Shown here: positions 1-20,812 of the stretch, one piece after another
Position numbering within the stretch: position 1 is the first letter of the stretch
Layout: every line of letters starts with the position of its first letter
From: Corticium candelabrum
Taxonomy: Eukaryota > Porifera > Homoscleromorpha > Homosclerophorida > Plakinidae
Direction of reading: 5' to 3'
Assembly: GCF_963422355.1 (NCBI RefSeq)
Contig: NC_085085.1
Coordinates: 10,880,458 to 10,944,457 of the forward strand
DNA: 64,000 bases
The notes under the pieces: generated by a model
The model's input: the letters and a program-made list of their open reading frames with translations, nothing else
What the model was told of the DNA's origin: nothing
The model's database searches: none
Program-made: the position numbers and the translations under genes

Positions 1-29
1 AGTTGCACAGCTCTGCTGTCATAGCAACG

Positions 30-522
30 ATGTCGAGGGCACAAGCCGAGAGCGTAATCAAGAGCATAATACGAGAAATCGCCCAGGAGTGCGCCGGACG
101 AGGTCACACGGTGTCAGAGACTTTGGTCGCATTTATGGTCAGCGCTTTATACGAGAGAACTCGAGAGCGGCCCGTAGACTAACGTAAAACGCTGTGCATT
201 GCATGCCTCTTTCACTCTACAACATCGACAGGTCAAAGCTGTAGTTCTCCATCCCAATCATCAGTTCAACGTCGACCGGTCTCTTACGAAAGATGACGTA
301 CACAAGCTTGTTGAGGTATTGACTGCATGCGCAGTCCGTCTGCAGAATGGATTGATGCGAGTCGAGTTGTTGTGGTAGGTGTGTGTGGAGAAGTTGGTCG
401 ATACGGCGTCGCCGTCACTGGATACGGCTAAAATGCAAGTGTATTTCGATATGAACTATACAACAAGAAGTAGGTCCATGTGGCGTGTGTGTGTGTGTGT
501 GTGTCTGTGCTGTGTGTCTGTG

Positions 523-556
<34 letters not shown>

Positions 557-730
557 TGTGCGCGCGCGTGCGTGCGTTGTAGATATTAATTAATTAAACA
601 AGTTTAATCAATTAATCAATTAATAAATTAAAATTGCTTAGATTTAATTAGGTATCAGTTGACAACTTGATGTGCATTGATGTTTGATTGATTAGTAGCA
701 GCTGTAGAGTTTCAACTACTAGAGTGTGTA

Positions 731-781
<51 letters not shown>

Positions 782-3700
782 TCACTCGTATATTTCAGAA
801 CAATTTCTACGATACAGGACGAATAACTAGACAATCAGTGTTACTGTCATTGGATAAGAAAGAGTTAAGTGATAAGAAAGAGTTCAGTTTCCAATACCAC
901 GACATACTTGATAAGTAAGTCAGTTAGTTAGGAGACCAACAAGTGGCCCTCAGCAATAGCTGCAATGCTACCCTTGATGCTGTTGCTGAATTATTGTCTT
1001 GCACGACATCCTCTATTATATAAAGACAGCTGGGTAACTGTTGCTCTAATAAGTGAGAAGCCGAGTCGACATCCGTGAATGGTGGGCCCATAAGATGTAG
1101 CTCTTTTGTCAGCCAGCAATTAACGAAGCAGTCTCTTCAGGAAAGTAGACGTGGTTTTACTTGTTCCTCCAGTACAAGATAGAACAATTGGAGTAAAGGA
1201 GGCGTGTTCTATTCTTGTGACTCGTTCGTACTTGTGTCTCGTCTCTTGTTCATGTTGTCGGTAACATGATTCTAATGACGATGACTGGTATTTTGGAGTG
1301 TTTGGGTTGAATACACAAACATCAAAATAGAAAGGTTTTTCAAACTGTCGACTCTGTACTCTACTGGTGACTATGTCTAATCGTGCGTCATCATCTTTGA
1401 TAGAGGAGTGACCACTTAAGTGTGTAATTGACTTCCTTGAGTAGAGTTTTTAGGCTAATAATGGGTTGACATGGTTTGTGTGATTGGTGACGTGCATTAA
1501 CCAATCAGAGTGACTAGTTTGAAACGTGACAAATTGTTTGCTGTTGGTCATTGCCTTCGTTTAGATATGGACCGATAGAGTCGGCTTGGTTGGAGTGACT
1601 TTAGATCAATTGTGAGAGGTTTCTGAAAAGGGTTGGTTAAAGTATGTTATCAAATACATTAATAACTGGGATCGACAATCTTTGATTTAATTAAGAAGTT
1701 AAAAGGGTGATCCAAGTGAAACAAACGGACATATTATGCACACAAAATAAAGGATCATACAGTCAGACCTTGTTATTCTGACCACATTTGACCCACTGGT
1801 TTCTGTCTAGTGCGACTGTCGAATTATCGGTACTAAACAACTACACAGTGACCACCATGTAAATTGGCTTCACATGTACCTTTAAAAAGTGAGGGAGTCG
1901 GATTATTAGGTGTTGGAATAACGAGGTCTAACTGTATTGACAAACATGGAAAATGAAAGACAAAGTCAAACAGCACAAACTTCATGTAACAGGGCGTTGC
2001 ATTCTCAACTATTGAAACTCGTGCTTTTCATGTAGATGGGATTTTGGTGGGTGAGTTAGGTAACAACTTTAAATTTAATGGATTGAAAACTATAGCGATC
2101 ACAGAGAGCCCCTTATGATTGTTTTGTGAAGATGAATTTCTTGAGGAGCACAGAAGAGTTCTAGAGTCTCGTCTTCAGCCTACAGTACGTAGTATAACCG
2201 ACAGTCGGGCACGAACACGAGAAGAATTTGAAGGCAAGTGAGCTAGCTATTTCACATGCTATGAAACATTCGTATGTAACTGTGAGCGCAACAGGACTGT
2301 ATCGACAGATTGTTTCGTTTGTGTTACTGCGATCAGGACTCGGACGTCCTGCAGACATCCCTGTCTCTAGAGAAGCAACCGGTAAGTCTTTCATAGTTTT
2401 ATTGTTTATTGACAATGGAGTCCTGCTTGTTGTTTAGCTGCTCTACAGAGCGTCTTCCCTCAGACCGAACTTGGTAATTTTATGCAGTTGACAAAACAGG
2501 ACAAAGAGCGTCAACTAAAAGAGCTCACCCACATTGTCACCGGAATTCGCTTGTTTAACAGAGAAGGAGGCAAAGGCGGGCAGGGAATAGACGATCGTGA
2601 GTGCCACTCGTGTGCATGCATGCCATCGCATACACTCACAGCATTCTAATGCAGTACGTGCCATTCTGGGTGAAGCAATACCGACCACTATGCACAGTAT
2701 AGACACCGAATTGCACAAGACGCAGAATCTTGTTTGGAAATACACCGGTATGGTCACGGTGTCACCTCACTATTGTACTAATACTCTAAAGGCATGTTTA
2801 ACTGCAGCAATCATTGAACGTGCAAGTCAGGATGAATATCGAGATGAAGTACTGATACTCGAGCTCATCAAGCAGGCTGCAATTAACTGCCGACAACACG
2901 AGGTCTTTCTCCAGATTCTTTGGGTACAAAGACATCTACAGATTGTAGTCTTCCGTTTGGTGTGACATTCTGCCTGTTTCTTAGCAAGAGGCGGAAGTGT
3001 GTTCGAGTAAGGTAAATCAACTGGCCGACAAGTTTGATGAAGACATGTCAAAACTCAAAAACACCGTACAGTCGAAAACGGCAGTTTCTACTTCCCTTGT
3101 CTATGTATAAATCAATTCGACTTATCAAAAAACTCAATACATTCAAATCTGCTCTATTTCTAGCCGCTGTTTGTCTGTTTGTCGACGACATGGATGGGTT
3201 TCCAAGAGGAGATGGTTTTGCTGAGTGTCCTCAGTAACATCCTTACAAATCTTGGACCGTTCGCAAGGGTTAGTATCTGATTCATGAAACACAATATCCG
3301 CAACATAATGTTATCATGAATTAGGCACATTGTGAAAAACTTGGAGAGAGCCAGCTGCAGCCATTACTCGAGGATGTTATTCCACTGAGTGACGAGACTC
3401 GAATTGAAAAGGCAAGGAAGTTGCTGGCCATGGCGGTTGTGATTCGTTATTAATCTTTGATGTGTGTTCATGCAGCTAAAGAATCAAAGAGTTGATCACA
3501 CTCAGTATCCACGCTTGGAGTGGATATTTCCTGAAAATACCAAGGAACACGACAGACTACCTATTGAGCACAGAGTGAGACACATTACCGACTGTCACCA
3601 GCGACTAGATCCCAACGTGTGCGTGTCCTGCAGGGATTTTGTTCGTATTCTCTTGCAGCACACGATCGATTGCTACTTCCTAGCAGCAAGGAATTTGGAG

Positions 3701-4469
3701 TGCTACACTATAAAGGAAAATTCTATTGCTTCTCTTCTCCTCAGGCAGCAGAAATGTTTGCCGCTAACCCTGACAGGTTCATACATAAGACATTACATCT
3801 AGACATTTTCGAGTATAGAATACTACTATGTTTCAGGTACATATATGAAACAATTGAGGTGGCAAAGAAGTCACCTGAACTGATACAGCTTCTCGAACTG
3901 CACAGCCAATTTGCTGCAATGTCGTCACACGGCCATGGGATGCCACCCGGTAAAATGATAGAGAAACCCATCACAACAAATGATGTGGGTGTGCAGACCG
4001 AAGTGCATCCCATCGAAACAAACATAGTAAAGTCCTACGAATGGAACGAATGGGAGTTACGACGCAAAGCGATCAAACTAGTACGTGTGTACAGTTACAT
4101 GTCATTGCTGTTGATATTGACACACGAGGTATTGATACTTATTGAACATAGGCAAATTTGAGACGAAAAGTAACCCACTCCGTACAGACAGACCTCAGTC
4201 ATTACAGACGGGACAATGACACTCAAGTCTACTTGCCAAAGTACAGCACCATATTTCGATTATGTGACACACTAATTTACATGAATTTTGATAATAGGAA
4301 AGTTGAGACACAGACCAAGCGAGTGAAGCATACAAATGTTCCACAGCCCTCAAGGTACATCGTCGGCCTACGAGGTGACGGTCAGAAGAGGGACTTTACG
4401 ACAGTTGATCTCACACTCGATGTACATACACATAATATTGCCGAAGACTACGAACCAAAAAAACACTAG
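30..4469 (+). CDS. CFAP206: CFAP206, cilia- and flagella-associated protein 206, 16 exons
   Basis: Axonemal protein of the radial-spoke 2 / dynein c region of motile cilia (known for the family). My exons are 30-137, 232-315, 379-469, 2132-2233, 2295-2381, 2438-2596, 2655-2747, 2808-2923, 2985-3104, 3164-3268, 3325-3411, 3476-3574, 3634-3776, 3837-4080, 4152-4240 and 4298-4469. They join in frame to about 632 residues, against about 622 in human. Recognisable blocks are QAESVIKSIIREI at the N-terminus, KMQVYFDMNY, LLRSGLGRP, VTGIRLFNR, ELIQLLELH, SYEWNEWELRRKAIKL and VTHSVQTDLSH near the C-terminus. The start is the first ATG of the conserved N-terminus. Two introns (after 2233 and after 3411) seem to use GC donors. 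Intron 3 is long (1.66 kb) and holds a TA microsatellite and a MITE. Confidence 0.95.
484..558. repeat. GT microsatellite in CFAP206 intron 3
   Basis: An interrupted (GT)n tract with CTGTGCTGT interruptions lies just after the splice donor at 470. Short open frames across it are cysteine/valine dipeptide artefacts. Confidence 0.9.
731..778. repeat. (TA)n microsatellite
   Basis: About 24 uninterrupted TA units inside CFAP206 intron 3. Confidence 0.95.
1760..1934. mobile_element. Short MITE with TA target duplication
   Basis: The ends are inverted copies: CAGTCAGACCTTGTTATTC at the left, and the right end reads CAGTTAGACCTCGTTATTC on the other strand. TA dinucleotides flank both ends (1758-1759 and 1935-1936). 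The element is 175 bases, with no coding capacity. The CAGT... terminus and TA duplication fit the Tc1/mariner-pogo superfamily (inference). Confidence 0.8.
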
Positions 4470-5021
4470 AAACCGTTGGCAATTAGTTCTTGACATCACA
4501 GTGTCGATGCAGAACCAGACTTCCATACGATTTGTCATTACACTCTGACGGTTGTGTTTTAACTAACATCGTATTGCTGAACCGATAGCAAGGCTGAACC
4601 GATAGCAAGAAATACAGAAAATGTCCCACCACCTTGAAGCATTATCTTTGCAGTATTTGACAAGAGCTCACGTCCACGCAGACCATATCTACAAGATATT
4701 CAAAACTCTAGCACTAAGTATGACAATCCTACACGAGGTAGATACTGACTCATGCAGCAAACTACAAGACAAGTGGCATCACATTTTTGTTGATTTATTT
4801 GTATTATATTGTTTATTAATATGACTTATGTACGTGTACCATAGACCAGGAAATTTTGGTGACAATAATATTTGGTGAAACAGTCCAAACTGGCTATTTT
4901 TAAATTTTGGTGATACATACATACGTATGAGTTTGTCAATGTATGTTGTCACCAGATGTACACGGTATGTTCTTTTCTTCCATGCTGTATCTGGCAATTT
5001 CGAGGCGGGTATGGGATAAAA

Positions 5022-5069
<48 letters not shown>

Positions 5070-6684
5070 ACACACGGGTAATGCATGCGTATGGAGACAG
5101 ATGCAGCCTAACTAAGTGGGAGTCCATGGACACCAAAAATATTGACAAATTTTAGGTTTGGTGATTCACTCGTCAATCATCAAATCACCAAATTATAACC
5201 CAATCGCTAAAATTTCCTGGTCTATGTATGGTATAAACACATCTGTCAGAGTAATATTGTTCACTATTATTTTTATGCTAACAGAAATTCATGAAAAGCA
5301 CTGCAAAATGCTAAACTCCCAGCTTCCAATCTTTGTGCTCAAATTCCACTGGTTTTAAATTTTTTATTAAATTGTAAAGTTGAGCGTTCTAGCATAGGGT
5401 CTAACAACGCAACACATTTTCATGTTTGCTCAACTTTATAGTTTGATAGATGTTCTCAAAGTATACAAGTGGTAAATCTGGTTGTAAGGTCTGTGGTGAC
5501 CCAGAGAACAACACCCTACACACTCAGCAAGGTATCACTACTACTAGTAAATCAGAGCAGCAAAGATACTGGGTGATAGTTGTCTGATAGTTGTCTGATA
5601 ATTCTTAATTAAATAATTGAAATGCACATTACAAATTTATCCTGGTGTTACTAATTAATTCTAGTTTATGGCTATTTACTTATTCATTGTTGATGTGGGC
5701 TTGGGTATGTGGGTTGATTGGTTTAGGTGTGCAGTGCTCAAGGCAGGGGAGACAAAATTCATTTATTAGTCAGGTAAACCAAAATAGGTACAGTCTGCTA
5801 ACTATTTAGTCACTTAGCATATCTGTTTACTGTGTTTGTGGTTATTACCTGACCTGTGTTCTAGGGGCAAGTAGGACTCCTGGCCTTATTTGATCTTTTA
5901 TTAGTTGTCTAGTATCATTTTCCCACAGCAGTGCTAACTGAGCATGGTATTGTGTTTCAGTGTTCATTTGCATAAGCTCTCTAACTACAGACGGTATTCA
6001 CTAAAAAATTTAATAGATGAAACTCAGTAGAGGCTACCATGCTATATTCTTCTTGCAGCGTAAACAGTTTCAGCTTGCCTTTTTATTCTACTCATCAATA
6101 CATTTACATAAATGCTCAAGGTCTCACTAGGGAAACGTTGAAATCAAGAGGGTTGTTGCAGTAACACGTTGAAGAGGAGGCTGTTGAAACCATGCAACTG
6201 TTGGCAATGTCCGGGGTGGGGTGGGTGGGTGGGGTGGTGATTTCACATTTCATCTCAAGCGTTCTTACCTCTAGGGTTTCCATGGTTAGATCAAACTAAA
6301 TTTATTAATTTTCAATTCTAGTAGAGAGTAGCCCAGAGCCAACATACAGTCTAGATACAAAAGACCATGGAAAGTGTACATGTACAATGCACAGTGTACA
6401 GCCAGCATTAGGTTCAACGGCAACTACAAAATGAAATTGCATCTTGGAACTGTTACAGTACATTACAAGTACAATGATCTAGTGGTCAATGAGCTAAAGA
6501 TATACATGCCACCCTTTGCAAATCACTGCTCTTATTAGATGCTATCTAAACAGATCGTTTGTTTTAATTAATTGAACCGCCGTTGCTTCTAATATTTCAC
6601 TACTCTAGACGACGTCGAGTTAGTACTGTAGTCTACAACTACAACATGTACAGTCTAGACGAACTCGACTGTCTAGAATCTTTC
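4470..6684. other. Intergenic region between CFAP206 and ROMO1
   Basis: 2.2 kb with no gene that I can support. It contains a MITE (4840-5226), a CA microsatellite inside that MITE, and AT-rich unique sequence. I searched it for the second exon of ROMO1 on the minus strand and did not find it. Confidence 0.6.
4840..5226. mobile_element. MITE with about 20-base terminal inverted repeats and internal (CA)n
   Basis: The left end CATAGACCAGGAAATTTTGG is matched in inverted form at 5207-5226 with one change. Inside are further inverted GGTGA / CACCAAA blocks and a (CA)n tract at about 5023-5073. No protein is encoded. The target duplication is unclear. Confidence 0.75.
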
Positions 6685-6688
6685 CTAC

Positions 6689-6819
6689 CTGAAAGCAGTG
6701 GCTGTTCCAAATATCGCCCCAGACGCCATTCCTATAGCAAACCCCATCAACGCTCCCATTTTAACGCGGTCAAAGCACGACACGTGCGCCTGCACGGCTC
6801 CTGGACGCTGAACCGGCAT
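6689..6819 (-). CDS. ROMO1: ROMO1 first coding exon (partial gene)
   Basis: Reactive oxygen species modulator 1 is a small inner-mitochondrial-membrane protein linked to the TIM22/TIM23 import machinery. The exon encodes 43 residues from MPVQRPG through the diagnostic SCFDRVKMG and the Gly-rich transmembrane start GFAIGMASGAIFGT. It ends at a good donor (CAG|GTAGGA on the minus strand) in phase 2, where the family continues with IGMRGRELMG. No matching second exon is visible in the 2.2 kb downstream or in the CFAP206 introns. The gene may have a long intron running past the window edge, or be broken. It is divergent from the GRK gene with 121 bases between start codons. Confidence 0.8.
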
Positions 6820-6940
6820 GTCAACGGACTGCAACACGACGTCACGTAAGCCTACGCATGCGCGACGAGCAGGAAGTGAGCACAGTTGACGTTTTCGTTT
6901 GCCTTGAAGTCTTCGCCATCGAGACTGTCTCGCGGTTTGG
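6820..6940. promoter_or_regulatory. Shared divergent promoter of ROMO1 and GRK
   Basis: Only 121 bases separate the two start codons. The interval contains GACGTCACG (CRE-like, around 6838-6846) and TACGCATGCGCGAC (around 6852-6865), close to the NRF-1 palindrome GCGCATGCGC, which is typical of nuclear genes for mitochondrial proteins. The motif assignments are by eye. Confidence 0.55.
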
Positions 6941-15281
<8,341 letters not shown>

Positions 15282-15327
15282 ACTGCAAATAGGAATGATT
15301 GTTTACAATATTAGAACAAGAAATGCA

Positions 15328-15333
15328 AATAAA
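15328..15333 (+). terminator. Polyadenylation signal of the GRK gene
   Basis: AATAAA lies 47 bases after the predicted stop codon and before the convergent WDR91 3' end. Confidence 0.6.
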
Positions 15334-15477
15334 GATAATATATTATTTGTGGGTAGAAAACCTTGACTGACTATACATGTATATTGATCTCCTAGTATTC
15401 ACAATCAATAGAAAGCTGCTACTCTCTGAATGGTTGTCATTGTGAAACCATTTAGCACCATTTCTGGTTTCATCTGA

Positions 15478-16502
15478 TTACTGTTTGAGTATGGTTGTTA
15501 CTCGCACAGTACCATCTAACGATCCCGTCAGACATGTCCCACAGTGCATAGCAGTCGACCAGTCGACTGACACCACAGCAGCCTGGTGACCTCCTAATGT
15601 CATAGTTGTGCTCAACATCCCATTCTCGAGCTGAACAGACGACCCAATTGAGTACAAGGATGTGACAACTGTGAGAAGACATGTACATGTACGTACCTTG
15701 TACACAAGGCCATGAGTGCTGCCACACGTCAGGACGTATTGGCCATCGGCGTCAAATGCGAAAAGGTTACCTCTTGGAACAGCGGCCAACTCGGACATCC
15801 TTGAATTAGCATCCGTAGCTGTACCAAAAAGAGGGTTGCATGCCTCTAGTGGTATTTGGAGGTCTGCGATTCTTTGTCCAATATGATGGAGACTCCATTG
15901 TGTGAACTAAATGAGTAACAAATGTATTACTTGCCTAACACTCAAATGTGTTGGGTCTATATGGAAGGACTTGTGTTTGACCTTTCCGTCTTCACCTATG
16001 CTGTAGACTGTTGTTTCGTCAGAGCTGAATTGGACAGAGAAAACTTCACCAATGTGAGCTTGCCATCCCATCAGAACATCACACTGTGTCATATCTACAT
16101 CAATGGAAACTTGCAAGCTTCTACTGTGACACAAGTTGCTGCATGTTTAACATTACCAAACAGACGAATCATGCCATCAGCTGCTCCTGTGACCAATAGA
16201 TTTCCGTTGTGATTGAATGCAGAACAGTTTATAGCAGTGGGTGCAGGATCCAGAGGGAGATTTTGCTACAATTAGAGAACAATCGTTGGTATATAATTTA
16301 GTGTTGCCATAATACATAGTAGAAGAGAGACAATGTGACTTACAGCTGAGAGATAAAAGAGACCAAACACAGAACAGGTGGATACACAATTTTACAAACA
16401 TCTGCCAGTCAAGTCAGACCAATCCCTTCTGGCTATTGTGCAACCTAGGGCCACAGATCCTGTTTGTCGTATTTGTTGTACGTCTACACCGACAACAACA
16501 AC

Positions 16503-16582
<80 letters not shown>

Positions 16583-19134
16583 ACTGCATGGATACCATCT
16601 TAGACATGGATAACTGGGGGGGGGTGACCCTGTCTACACCTATCCTTGACAAGGGCTTACTTCATCATTCAAACTAAGCTCAGCACAGATAAGAGCAATT
16701 CATTCAGACAAGAGGCTAGATGTTAGATCATCAATTTGGGAAAAGTATCATTCAAACTAAGCTCAGCACAGATAAGAGCAATTCATTCGGACAAGAGGCT
16801 AGATGTTAGATCATCAATTTGGGAAAAGTATCAACATAACATTTCAATGGCACACTCTTGCTTGTAGGATGAAGAGTGTCAATTTGGAGGCACTAATGTT
16901 TAACTGATGCAATGCTCGAAGTCTACAGCATCTTCTTTGAACTCCTCTACTCAGAACTGAATGATTTCATATTCTTGTTAGTTAAGTTAACACCTTGTGA
17001 CCTTAGCTGGGTCAAATGTACTAGTATTAGTCAAACTACTATGTAGTGATGGAAAGCCTTTTAACAAACAAACAGGCAGGGAAAGACAGACGTTTGTAGA
17101 TTGGCAAACAGACAGGCAGACCCACAGACCAAGCCAATGCATTAACATTAACACCTCAGTTTTCATAGCCTTGACATCCCAACAAACTAGAGCACCAGTA
17201 CACTCGGGTCGCCGCTTTCGTCGTGGACTATGCATTTCTGGCAAAGGATCACCATAACACTTTGCAGTCGGCAAAGAGATTATATCACGTGATATGTCTG
17301 CAGCACAGCTGTACACAAGCAGCTGGCCATTCGGACTAGAACTGACAGACAAAACTCTAGGATATTCCGCATCGGCCTCCACATCACAGTATGTCCTCTT
17401 TGCTTCTGTGTCATAAAGCCTCAACTTTCCAGTACTTGTCCCAAGCAGCAACAAGCGATCCACTCGATTTGCCCAACCAAGACACAGAAGCTGAGACTTA
17501 GACTGAAGAGTAGCTCTAGTCTGAATGGGAGCAAACGACCAGACCCTGGTATCAAACAAGATTACCATCAGTAAACAAACAAGCAAAATACTCCGAAAGA
17601 GCCAGACAGACTTCACTAATCCCTCGGTATCGGCACTAGCCACAAGCGAGCCTGTGGTCGAAAAGCAACAATGGCTGATAGCTGCACTGTGTTCTTGATA
17701 CACCTCCTAGCCACAAAATATAACAACCACATGAGAGACTGGTACAGTAGCAACCGATCGGAATGTCGAAACCTGCCCAAGGACAAGAAACGCTTGGTCC
17801 TCGTTAGTCTCGGCTAAACGAGAACACACACACACACGGTCATCGACACGAACGGTACAAATAAGCTCTACGTTTACCCACGACAGGCGTCGTCGTAGCG
17901 GTGCGTTTCAACGACATCATCTCAATTGGCAAATCGACCGTAAGACCAACCGCAGTACCAACAGTGGTACCCGTATTAGAAGAAGCTTCTTTCGTCGGCT
18001 TAGCAGACTTCCAGTTGGTTGTAGTCTCCATCTGTTGCAGTTTTACTACAGGAGCCGCTTGTTTAGCTGGAGACTGAGCAACAGACGCCATGCTGTATTG
18101 CTTCGGCGTACCTTGCTGGGTAACAGCAACATCGCCTCTACAACCAGACATATTGCCAACACGTCAATAAAAAAACAAGAGCCAAACCGACTTTGGCAAC
18201 ACGACGTAATCATCGATGAAATCCACCGTATCAGCCTTTAAGAGCGCCTTTCTGTCCTTTCCATTTCCAGATTTACTTTCACCGTCGACTTGATCTCCTC
18301 GCCCTAGCTTTGATGAAGGCATCATACGACCTCTTACTCTTTGGGTAGCCGCATGAGTCGACGCCGCAGCTGTCAAAGCCCGAATCTCGTTTCTTAACTG
18401 TCTGTTTGTATCCTCCAGCTCCTTGATTTTCTGTCGTTCATCCTCGTAGCTAAGTAACGTGGGAAGGGGTATACAATGGTCAAAGAAAAACGAACACGAC
18501 ACACGAGCACAATGTTGCAATACAATCAACACGCAAGGTGGATATGCATGTGGTTAAAGACGACACTGAGAAAGTTGTATAGCGATAATGTGAACGTGTC
18601 GGTCCAAGCTTTAGAAAAGTACATCTCGAATGACGGATGCTGGTCGGCACTCTTCAAGTATGGGAGAGCTGCAACACACGAAATGCGACCGGTTACGAGA
18701 CATGCAGGGGACGTTTAGAGCAAGCAGCTACATAACGTATACTGGGTATCTTAAATTGCATTGGTATTAACATTTAGTAATTTCATTGCAGCTTCATGTA
18801 CATTACAAATACATTTGTGGTCTTAAGTATATAAAATGCTTGGGTAAGTAACACTTACACACACACACAACACGCGGGGACACACACACAACACGCGGGG
18901 ACACACACACACACACACAACACGCGGACACACACACACACACACAACACGCGGACACACACACACACACAACACACGGACACACACACACACAACACAC
19001 GGGGACACACACACACACACACACACGCGCGCGGACACACACACACACACGCGCGCGCGGACACACACACACAACACGCGGACACACACACACACAACAC
19101 GCGGACACACACACACACACACACACAACACGCG

Positions 19135-19182
<48 letters not shown>

Positions 19183-19806
19183 GATCAGTGTCGGTAAAAT
19201 TTCACTTGCCGATACCTCATGTGCAGGTCTGGCACCTCACGGGTTAACAGATGTGGTTCTATAATGGCGACTCAAGCCAGTGGCATCTGGGGTCTTATTT
19301 TGCAGTCTTGGCAGTAGACAACAGTAAGGCATTCGTAAATATGTTCAGAAAGTGTTTCGAGAGGTGAAACAATCCAAAAAATTTACAATACCTCAAATCT
19401 TAGAAAACGCCTAACAAGTTTAGGTTGCTGGAGGATTCAGAAAAGGGGCGTAGACAAGAAAAGCAGCAGTCAATGATCAACGAAATTAGTTGCCTTATAT
19501 AACGGGGAGATGATTGCTGTAAACAAGTAAGTACTAGTACTAATGTTGAAGACAAGGCTTTTGTTTTTTAATTAATCAATGTTTTTTTTGATTTACCGTA
19601 TGTCCACAATTAGTGCCCTATGGGGCACTATTTTTCATAGTTCTGAAGCATGAGCTGCAATTCGAGCATGGGGCATTATTATACTATTTCACAAGCACAG
19701 AGACTGTTGCATTGCTTGTGTGCAACAATGCAACACACTACACAAACAACAAAAACAAACTACCTAATCGCTAATTTACCCGTGTGGAGAATGGGATGGT
19801 GGGCTA

Positions 19807-19876
<70 letters not shown>

Positions 19877-20135
19877 ATACTGGTATGTATCCTGGATACT
19901 TTCACTTCACTTGAGTCGTATTCCTGGTCTGCTGCATACGTTGAATCTTCATCGTCACTCAGTTATTAAATCTGGGTGTTTGTCTCATCTCAAACGTACA
20001 CATTGATAAACACCGCATGCATATCTAAAACTGGGTTTGAATACTACCCCAGTGGGGCACTAATCAAGCATGGGGCATTATTATTGTTATTATGGGGTCG
20101 CCATGGTTCATTATTTGAGCATGGAGCACAATTTG

Positions 20136-20178
<43 letters not shown>

Positions 20179-20215
20179 GTGCACACACACACACACACAA
20201 CACACGGACAGACAC

Positions 20216-20248
<33 letters not shown>

Positions 20249-20303
20249 CACACGGACAGACACAACACACACACACACACACACACAACACACGGACAGA
20301 CAC

Positions 20304-20361
<58 letters not shown>

Positions 20362-20812
20362 AAACCAATCTTTCCATTCCGATTGACTCTGCAGTTCTAC
20401 CGCCATACGATCAAAGAAATCGACGACCCTCTCCTGCCGATTGTTCTGAAGACACTGCACGAGATAGAGCTTGTACAGGCAGTTTTCCAGCGTCTTGACG
20501 GCGCTCGCGAACGACTCCGAGAGTCGAGTGAAAAAGCGACGATTCAAGTACGTCCAGAAATCTTTCGTACTCTGTAAGTCATTGCTCGATATGTACGACA
20601 ACAACTGCTGCACGATCTTATCAATCTACGATTGACAATATCAAGAAAAAATTAAATAACACGAAGAGCCACGCCCACATTTGGTCTACTTTGAGGCCTT
20701 TGTCTTTGTCTAGTCTTAAATCCGCTTCGAACGCTTTCAGCGTGTTCGTAAAGCCGCGAAATAAGAGATACTCCTTGACGGCATCGTCTAGAAAGCCCGT
20801 AGCCGCCGCCAT
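15478..20812 (-). CDS. WDR91: WDR91, endosomal WD-repeat protein
   Basis: WDR91 is a Rab7 effector that limits PI3P and drives early-to-late endosome conversion and lysosome function. The N-terminus (exon 20690-20812) has the LisH-like start [18 protein letters not shown]. Exon 20361-20625 has the helical region ending SEWKDWF. Exon 18533-18668 has [18 protein letters not shown]. Exon about 18192-18449 encodes the coiled coil ([19 protein letters not shown]), and 17878-18137 a Ser/Thr-rich linker. WD repeats follow from 17703 down: [63 protein letters not shown] and the last repeat [19 protein letters not shown]. All blocks align with the human protein in order. Exact joins around 17700-18200 are unsettled. 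Confidence 0.93.
16503..16577. repeat. (CA)n microsatellite
   Basis: About 36 CA units in a WDR91 intron. Confidence 0.95.
16665..16830. repeat. Two tandem 83-base copies in a WDR91 intron
   Basis: The unit 16665-16747 is repeated at 16748-16830 with a single difference (CATTCAGAC versus CATTCGGAC). The duplication is very recent and non-coding. Confidence 0.95.
18859..19179. repeat. Compound CA minisatellite with ACACGCGGGGA variant units
   Basis: 320 bases of CA repeats broken at near-regular intervals by AACACGCGG(GG)A and GCGCGCGG units, forming a higher-order array inside a WDR91 intron. The frames across it are artefacts. Confidence 0.95.
19590..20110. repeat. Repeat block with GAGCATGGGGCATTATTA motifs and a (TA)n tract
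   Basis: The phrase GCATGGGGCATTATTAT occurs at about 19666 and again at about 20069, and GGGGCACTA occurs at 19622 and 20055. A (TA)n tract fills 19808-19873. It looks like a degraded repetitive element in the large WDR91 intron. The class is not recognised. Confidence 0.5.
20138..20360. repeat. CA array with ACACGGACAGACACAACAC units, abutting a splice site
   Basis: (CA)n with three copies of an AACACACGGACAGACACAAC unit. On the minus strand the (GT)n begins directly at the WDR91 exon-2 donor (TTTG|GTGTGTG at 20361/20360), so the microsatellite itself supplies the 5' splice site. Confidence 0.9.

Noticed and set aside
18803-19179. Cys-Val rich open frames
   Set aside because: They are translations of CA/GT microsatellites, like all similar frames in the window.
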